DNA from: Bacteriovoracaceae bacterium UBA7317
GTDB taxonomy: Bacteria > Bdellovibrionota > Bacteriovoracia > Bacteriovoracales > Bacteriovoracaceae
NCBI GenBank assembly: GCA_002474345.1
Contig: DKQD01000155.1
Span: 4,488 to 14,750 of the forward strand
Direction of reading: 5' to 3'
DNA: 10,263 nucleotides
Shown here: positions 6,441 to 10,263 of the stretch, piece after piece
Numbering within the stretch: position 1 is the stretch's first letter
How the letters are laid out: each line of letters opens with the position of its first letter
Notes under the pieces: model-generated
Databases searched by the model: none
What the model was told of the DNA's origin: nothing
What the model saw: only the letters and a program-made list of their open reading frames with translations
Position numbers and translations under genes: made by a program

Positions 6441-6884
6441 ATGGAAGATCTCAAAAAAAAAATGATCAAAGAAATTGTTGAAAACTTTTACCGTGAAGCT
6501 GTTAAAGACTTTTTAATTGGCTATCATTTTAGAAAAATCCAGGAAACTCCTTCTGAAAAAATTCTTTACCCAGAGCTTAGTGCTTTTTCAAAACATATCC
6601 CTAGAATAATTAAATTTTGGGAAATTCAGTTGATCGGATCTAGTAAAGAATCAAAAAGAACACAGCATGAAAAGCCTTTTAACCTCATCTCTTCTCACGC
6701 TTACCTCAATATTAGAAAGGGAGAACTTCATCGGTTTACTCTTCTATTTGACCAAACTATTGAAGCGTTTAGAAAAGAAAAAAGGAATCTAACCAAAGGA
6801 GAGGTTGATTTAATTGAGAAATGGAAAGAAAAATTGAGCTTTTTTAAACAGAGCTTCCTGGATTCGAAAACTATTTTTTCTTAG
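6441..6884 (+). CDS. Divergent group III truncated haemoglobin-like protein
   Basis: A 147-residue soluble protein. I read it as a group III (trHbP) truncated globin by comparison from memory with Campylobacter jejuni Ctb. Helix B: IVENFYREAVKDFLIG matches Ctb's FYEKVRKDKDLG, with Tyr17 at B10. Helix E: SKHIPRIIKFW matches KEHKAKIGNFW with identical spacing, putting His52 at E7. Proximal site: SSHAYLN puts His86 at F8, followed by ELHRFTLLF for Ctb's FFEIWLKLF. If right, it binds haem and O2 or NO in the cytoplasm. Odd features: the conserved Trp at G8 is Phe99, there are about eight extra residues before helix E and about eight more between helices E and F, and a C-terminal extension of about 25 residues (120-147). 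The alternative is an unrelated helical protein. AGGA lies five bases before ATG 6441. Its last 14 bases overlap the end of the opposite lipoprotein gene. Confidence 0.7.
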   Translation: MEDLKKKMIKEIVENFYREAVKDFLIGYHFRKIQETPSEKILYPELSAFSKHIPRIIKFWEIQLIGSSKESKRTQHEKPFNLISSHAYLNIRKGELHRFTLLFDQTIEAFRKEKRNLTKGEVDLIEKWKEKLSFFKQSFLDSKTIFS

Positions 6885-7368
6885 TACTTTCCCTACCAGG
6901 TTTTGCTTCAAGAATGCCTGTAATCCAAGACTCCAAGACGGGTTCCCCCCTAACCTCATCAAACAAAAAATTCGCTTTATAAAAACCATCAAGTTTTCTC
7001 GCTAAATCTCTTGCCCTTTTGACTGTACTGAATTGAATGATTAAAAATTCAACTTTTCTAACTCGAACACGGAAAATACCTAAGCATTCTTCTTCGGGAA
7101 TTTTATATTTTTTAACTATGCTACACATAGGACCTTTTCCGATCCCATCAGCTAAAACAAGCTCAAACTTTGGGTTTTTAGTTTTCGCTTGCTTAAAGTC
7201 CGCTTCTTTAATTCCTTCTTTCCTCCACTGTTCTTTTTCCCATTCCAAACCGATTTTCAAAAGGACAAAACGATCAATTGTAGGTTCTTCCTCCTCTTTT
7301 CCAGAGCAGGATATTAATATACTCGACAAAAATAAAGCCGCGAGGGCATACCGAAAACAACTCAGCAT
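6871..7368 (-). CDS. Lipoprotein of unknown function
   Basis: A 165-residue precursor. The signal peptide (about 1-20) ends in a lipobox, Leu18-Ile-Ser-Cys21, so Cys21 should be lipidated and the mature protein anchored to a membrane. Ser22 rather than Asp at +2 favours sorting to the outer membrane by the E. coli rule. An acidic linker GKEEEEP follows, then a globular domain (about 30-150) with IDRFVLLKIGLEWEKEQW, two cysteines at 82 and 95 that may form a disulfide (GPMCSI, EEECLG), and RVRVRKVEFLIIQFSTVKRA. I do not recognise the domain. The tail ends in KKK. GGAG (complement of 7378-7381) lies nine bases before the ATG. The stop overlaps the convergent globin-like gene by 14 bases, and the promoter must be in the AT-rich gap shared with the FHA-like gene. 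Confidence 0.85.
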   Translation of the reverse strand: MLSCFRYALAALFLSSILISCSGKEEEEPTIDRFVLLKIGLEWEKEQWRKEGIKEADFKQAKTKNPKFELVLADGIGKGPMCSIVKKYKIPEEECLGIFRVRVRKVEFLIIQFSTVKRARDLARKLDGFYKANFLFDEVRGEPVLESWITGILEAKPGRESTKKK

Positions 7369-7490
7369 AAAAATCTACTCCAAAACTTAATTTTTTTTAA
7401 AAAATTCAATAGTTTCCAACTCCAATAATGCAATAAAACTAAAAAATAGTACAATTAAGATACGTTTTGTTTTTTTGCCAAGGACTAGGC
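7369..7490. promoter_or_regulatory. Divergent AT-rich promoter gap between the lipoprotein and FHA-like genes
   Basis: The gap contains an all-AT palindrome at 7389-7406 (T8 followed by A6), which may bend DNA or act as an UP element. Towards the FHA-like gene, TACAAT at 7450-7455 is a five-of-six -10 box without a clear -35. Towards the lipoprotein gene, TTGTAC and CATTAT with 18-base spacing (complement of about 7424-7453) are possible. Transcription must start here in both directions because the genes are head to head. Confidence 0.35.
7480..7484 (+). promoter_or_regulatory. Ribosome binding site that selects ATG 7491 for the FHA-like gene
   Basis: AAGGA lies six bases before ATG 7491. 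It argues against the in-frame TTG at 7467, which lies upstream of this site, and against ATG 7500, which is 15 bases away. Confidence 0.65.
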
Positions 7491-9707
7491 ATGGATCACA
7501 TGGAAGAACAGAAAAGCGAAAGCCCTACTAAAGAGCTCCCCTACTTGATCAACATCACCTCACCCGATGGTCAAGTAGAAACGATACCATTTACTAAAAA
7601 GTTAATCGTTGGGGGATCTGAAGACGCAGACATCGTTTTTAAAGAATTTGATTTATTGGATATACACTGCATTTTAAAATCTCAAAACGAACTTCTATCT
7701 ATTAATAACTTTGGAGATAAGGGAACGACACTCCTTAATGACTATCCCTTACTTCCAGGAAAAATGTACGTTCTTGATTCAGAGGATAAGATTTCATTCG
7801 GAGACATTACTTTTGTCATCAAAAAAAATGAGAATTTTGAAGACAAAAAAAAGGTTGTATTTGATAGCCTCCCTCCACAACCTGAAGATGAAGATGAAGA
7901 AGATGATATAGGCGATGATTATTATTACGAAGAGGATGAAGAGGATTATGAAGAAGAAAACGATGAAGAATTAAAACACTATAAAGGGAAAGAAAGTAAA
8001 AATGATCAAAGGATGGGATCTAAAACGTTTCTGAATTTGGTTAAAAAAGATGAAAATGCAGGAAAAACCAAAAAACACAGTTTTTCTTTTAAAGGTCCGT
8101 TTGGACTTCAGGGAATGTCTATTCGTTTTGCTTGTTTCATAACAAACCTTTCACTTGGCTATATTTTTGCTTTTCTAATTTTACCTTTTCTAAGTCTTGA
8201 TAAAGAAATTAAAAAACTTCTTGTTCCTCTTCAGGGGCCAATCATTGATTTCAAAGATTCTTTTTCAAGTGAAGGAGTTTATGAAGCTCTCCCTACAATT
8301 TTTCAAAATCTTATTTACTTCCATACTTCTATAGATACAGTTTATTTCCTTATCGTTTTTATTTTGATGGATTTTATTTTTCATTTCCTTTTCACAACGT
8401 CTCTACCCTATCTTTTGGTAGGAATTAAACCATCTGAGGAATCTAAACTTAAGCATCTAAAAGCTCCCTTAAAGGCCATCATAGGAACAATCACAAAACC
8501 TTTTCTTATTTTTGATCTTCCTATTCTTTTTAAAAGAAAAAGTTTTAAAGAATGGATTACCTTAACTAACTACAGTTACTCTAAAGACTCTTTTAAAGTT
8601 ATAGGTCTTGGTATTGTTTTACCTTTTATTGTCCTCATTGCTCTTATTTCTCCTTTTTTCAAATCTCCCGTACAATTAGAAGGTTTAACTTTTACTGAAA
8701 TTAAAACAAGGTCTTTGGCCACAAATAACACTAGTGTTTCCATGGCCTCAAGTTACTTCGGGCTAAAGTTTTATAAACCTCTTCCTAACAATTTCCATTT
8801 ATTTCCCTCTCTTTTTAAAAAAGGTAAAAAAACTGTCAAAAAACTTACCATATATGATTCTAAGAAAAGTCATGTGATTACAATAGGAATTAAAAAAGAA
8901 TTAAGTATCAAGCCTATTCTAAAAAGATCTATAAAAGGGAGTCCCTTTTTCCCTGTTTTCTATCCGCATATTTTTAAATTTGTTGAAAGTAAGTTGAAAA
9001 CACCAAAAGTAACCGAAGAATTAAAAAAAGAATGGTTTCACTTTTCAACGAACTCTTTAAAAATAGACTTTTTTAACTTCCCAACTCAGGCCCTTTCAGT
9101 TGGAATTTTACCCAATGCTCATTTAAGTTTTAGAAAAAACCTCTTTAAGGTTTTAAAAGTAAAGTCTAACTCCGAGGCCCAATCAACCCGAATGGGTAAG
9201 TCTAAAGTTATTATTCTTTCACCTTTTCAAAGGGTTCAGAGAAACTCTATTTATATCTTCCCATCTGACAACCTTGTCCCCTCTGTTTTGGAGATCGCTT
9301 TCAATGCAAAATCCAAAAGATTTGCTGAAAAATTCCTGCATAAAAGCCTCTTAAAAAACATTGATTGGGTTGCAAATAAAAAGGCAAAGCAACCTGTTTA
9401 CATGAACGAAGTCAATTTGGGTTATAACAAAGATAGGCCTTGGAATGCCTTTTCAATCTTGGACACATTTGACCAGCTGGAAAGAAAAATCTTGATAGAT
9501 TACGACATGATTGATGGAATTTATGGCTACTATGAAAATTTATCTAAAAACAACTTTCGATTTTCTGATTCAAAATTCAATAGATTTTTTAAATCGTCTC
9601 TAAGAGAGGCCATTAAAATCATCAAGTTAAAGCAAAACCAATTGAAAACAAGGCCTTTGTCAGAGCTTATTGGTAAACTTGAATCATTGTTACACGGCCA
9701 GTCATAA
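7491..9707 (+). CDS. Membrane protein with degenerate FHA-like domain, acidic linker, RDD-like block and large C-terminal domain
   Basis: A 738-residue protein. Residues about 17-112 look like an FHA fold (LIVGGSEDADIVF, DIHCILKSQNELLSINNFGD, GTTLLNDYPLLPG, KISFGDITFVI), but the Arg of the usual GR and the Ser of SxxH are missing (VGGSED, DLLDIHC), so phosphothreonine binding is doubtful. About 131-167 is almost all Asp, Glu and Tyr. Three hydrophobic segments follow: about 212-234 (after MSIRFACFITNLSLG, RDD-like), 284-312 (TVYFLIVFILMDFIFHFLF) and 369-390 (VIGLGIVLPFIVLIALI). With the FHA end inside, the last 345 residues or so would be periplasmic; I do not recognise them, and they are basic with few cysteines. 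FHA-RDD proteins are thought to link signalling to the envelope, but the role here is unknown. The start is chosen by AAGGA. It ends in tandem stops TAA TAG, and tgt follows after 97 bases. Confidence 0.75.
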   Translation: MDHMEEQKSESPTKELPYLINITSPDGQVETIPFTKKLIVGGSEDADIVFKEFDLLDIHCILKSQNELLSINNFGDKGTTLLNDYPLLPGKMYVLDSEDKISFGDITFVIKKNENFEDKKKVVFDSLPPQPEDEDEEDDIGDDYYYEEDEEDYEEENDEELKHYKGKESKNDQRMGSKTFLNLVKKDENAGKTKKHSFSFKGPFGLQGMSIRFACFITNLSLGYIFAFLILPFLSLDKEIKKLLVPLQGPIIDFKDSFSSEGVYEALPTIFQNLIYFHTSIDTVYFLIVFILMDFIFHFLFTTSLPYLLVGIKPSEESKLKHLKAPLKAIIGTITKPFLIFDLPILFKRKSFKEWITLTNYSYSKDSFKVIGLGIVLPFIVLIALISPFFKSPVQLEGLTFTEIKTRSLATNNTSVSMASSYFGLKFYKPLPNNFHLFPSLFKKGKKTVKKLTIYDSKKSHVITIGIKKELSIKPILKRSIKGSPFFPVFYPHIFKFVESKLKTPKVTEELKKEWFHFSTNSLKIDFFNFPTQALSVGILPNAHLSFRKNLFKVLKVKSNSEAQSTRMGKSKVIILSPFQRVQRNSIYIFPSDNLVPSVLEIAFNAKSKRFAEKFLHKSLLKNIDWVANKKAKQPVYMNEVNLGYNKDRPWNAFSILDTFDQLERKILIDYDMIDGIYGYYENLSKNNFRFSDSKFNRFFKSSLREAIKIIKLKQNQLKTRPLSELIGKLESLLHGQS

Positions 9708-9724
9708 TAGTTTTTTCAAAATAA

Positions 9725-9753
9725 TGGTCAATTCTATGGATATATCCTATAGA
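9725..9753 (+). promoter_or_regulatory. Palindrome and candidate promoter upstream of tgt
   Basis: GGATATATCC at 9738-9747 is a perfect ten-base palindrome flanked by CTAT and TATAG, giving a 19-base near-palindrome (9734-9752) with one bulged base. It overlaps a candidate promoter, TGGTCA (9725-9730) and TATAGA (9748-9753), spacing 17, each four of six, about 50 bases before the tgt start. A second weak option is TTGAAT and CATAAT at 9679-9708 inside the end of the previous gene. A palindrome lying between -35 and -10 would suit an operator, but this is inference. Confidence 0.35.
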
Positions 9754-9789
9754 AGAAGGCATTCATTTTCGCATTTTACGACTTACTAA

Positions 9790-10263
<474 letters not shown>

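Noticed and set aside
7037..7390. Plus-strand open frame of 117 codons
   Set aside because: It is the antisense of the lipoprotein gene, has no ribosome site, and the opposite frame has a clear signal peptide and lipobox.
7467..7490. N-terminal extension of the FHA-like protein to TTG 7467
   Set aside because: The AAGGA site at 7480-7484 lies within this extension and serves ATG 7491 at ideal spacing.
7882..7990. Tandem repeat of GAAGATGA-type units
   Set aside because: It is the codon pattern of the acidic linker, irregular in unit length, and not a separate repeat element.

Overview
The window is AT-rich, tightly packed chromosomal DNA from a Gram-negative bacterium. It carries 13 protein genes, two of them cut by the window edges (a succinate dehydrogenase/fumarate reductase iron-sulfur subunit at the left, tgt at the right). 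Lysine-rich proteins, frequent AAA/GAA codons, Shine-Dalgarno sites of the AGGA/GGAGG type, a lipobox lipoprotein, several small exported proteins of no recognisable family and an FHA/RDD-type membrane protein next to tgt would fit a low-GC member of the Bdellovibrionota (Bacteriovorax-like). That placement is inference from style and gene content; no phylogenetic marker was tested. I see no rRNA, tRNA, CRISPR array, insertion sequence, phage gene or attachment site.

Layout. 1-351 (+): C-terminal part of SdhB/FrdB. 386-1504 (+): SprT-like zinc metalloprotease domain joined to DUF2786. 1558-2685 (+): long-form ketoacyl-ACP synthase III. 2715-3041 and 3143-3862 (both -): a small exported protein and, upstream of it, queE with a TTG start. 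3979-4572 and 4591-4935 (+): a helical protein of unknown function and a zinc-ribbon protein, very likely one operon. 5089-5523 (+): a DksA/TraR-type transcription factor, whose stop codon lies in a long inverted repeat. 5599-6330 (-): exported four-cysteine protein. 6441-6884 (+): a divergent protein that I read as a group III truncated haemoglobin, overlapping tail to tail with a lipoprotein gene at 6871-7368 (-). 7491-9707 (+): a 738-residue membrane protein with a degenerate FHA-like domain, an acidic linker, an RDD-like membrane block and a large C-terminal domain. 9805-10263 (+): start of tgt.

How the genes relate. Two belong to the queuosine pathway: QueE makes a preQ0 precursor and Tgt puts the preQ1 base into tRNA. 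They are about 6 kb apart on opposite strands and are not an operon. SdhB, FabH-like, DksA-like and Tgt are housekeeping or global-regulatory functions. The rest are mostly single-gene units whose strand keeps changing, so shared function cannot be argued from operon structure except for 3979-4935. No intergenic gap exceeds 300 bases; the largest are about 155, 120, 115, 110 and 100 bases and hold candidate promoters, palindromes and leader sequence described below.

I do not see a convincing new multi-gene system. The items most worth a second look are the divergent globin, the FHA/RDD-like membrane protein with its missing phospho-binding residues, and the inverted repeat around the dksA-like stop codon.
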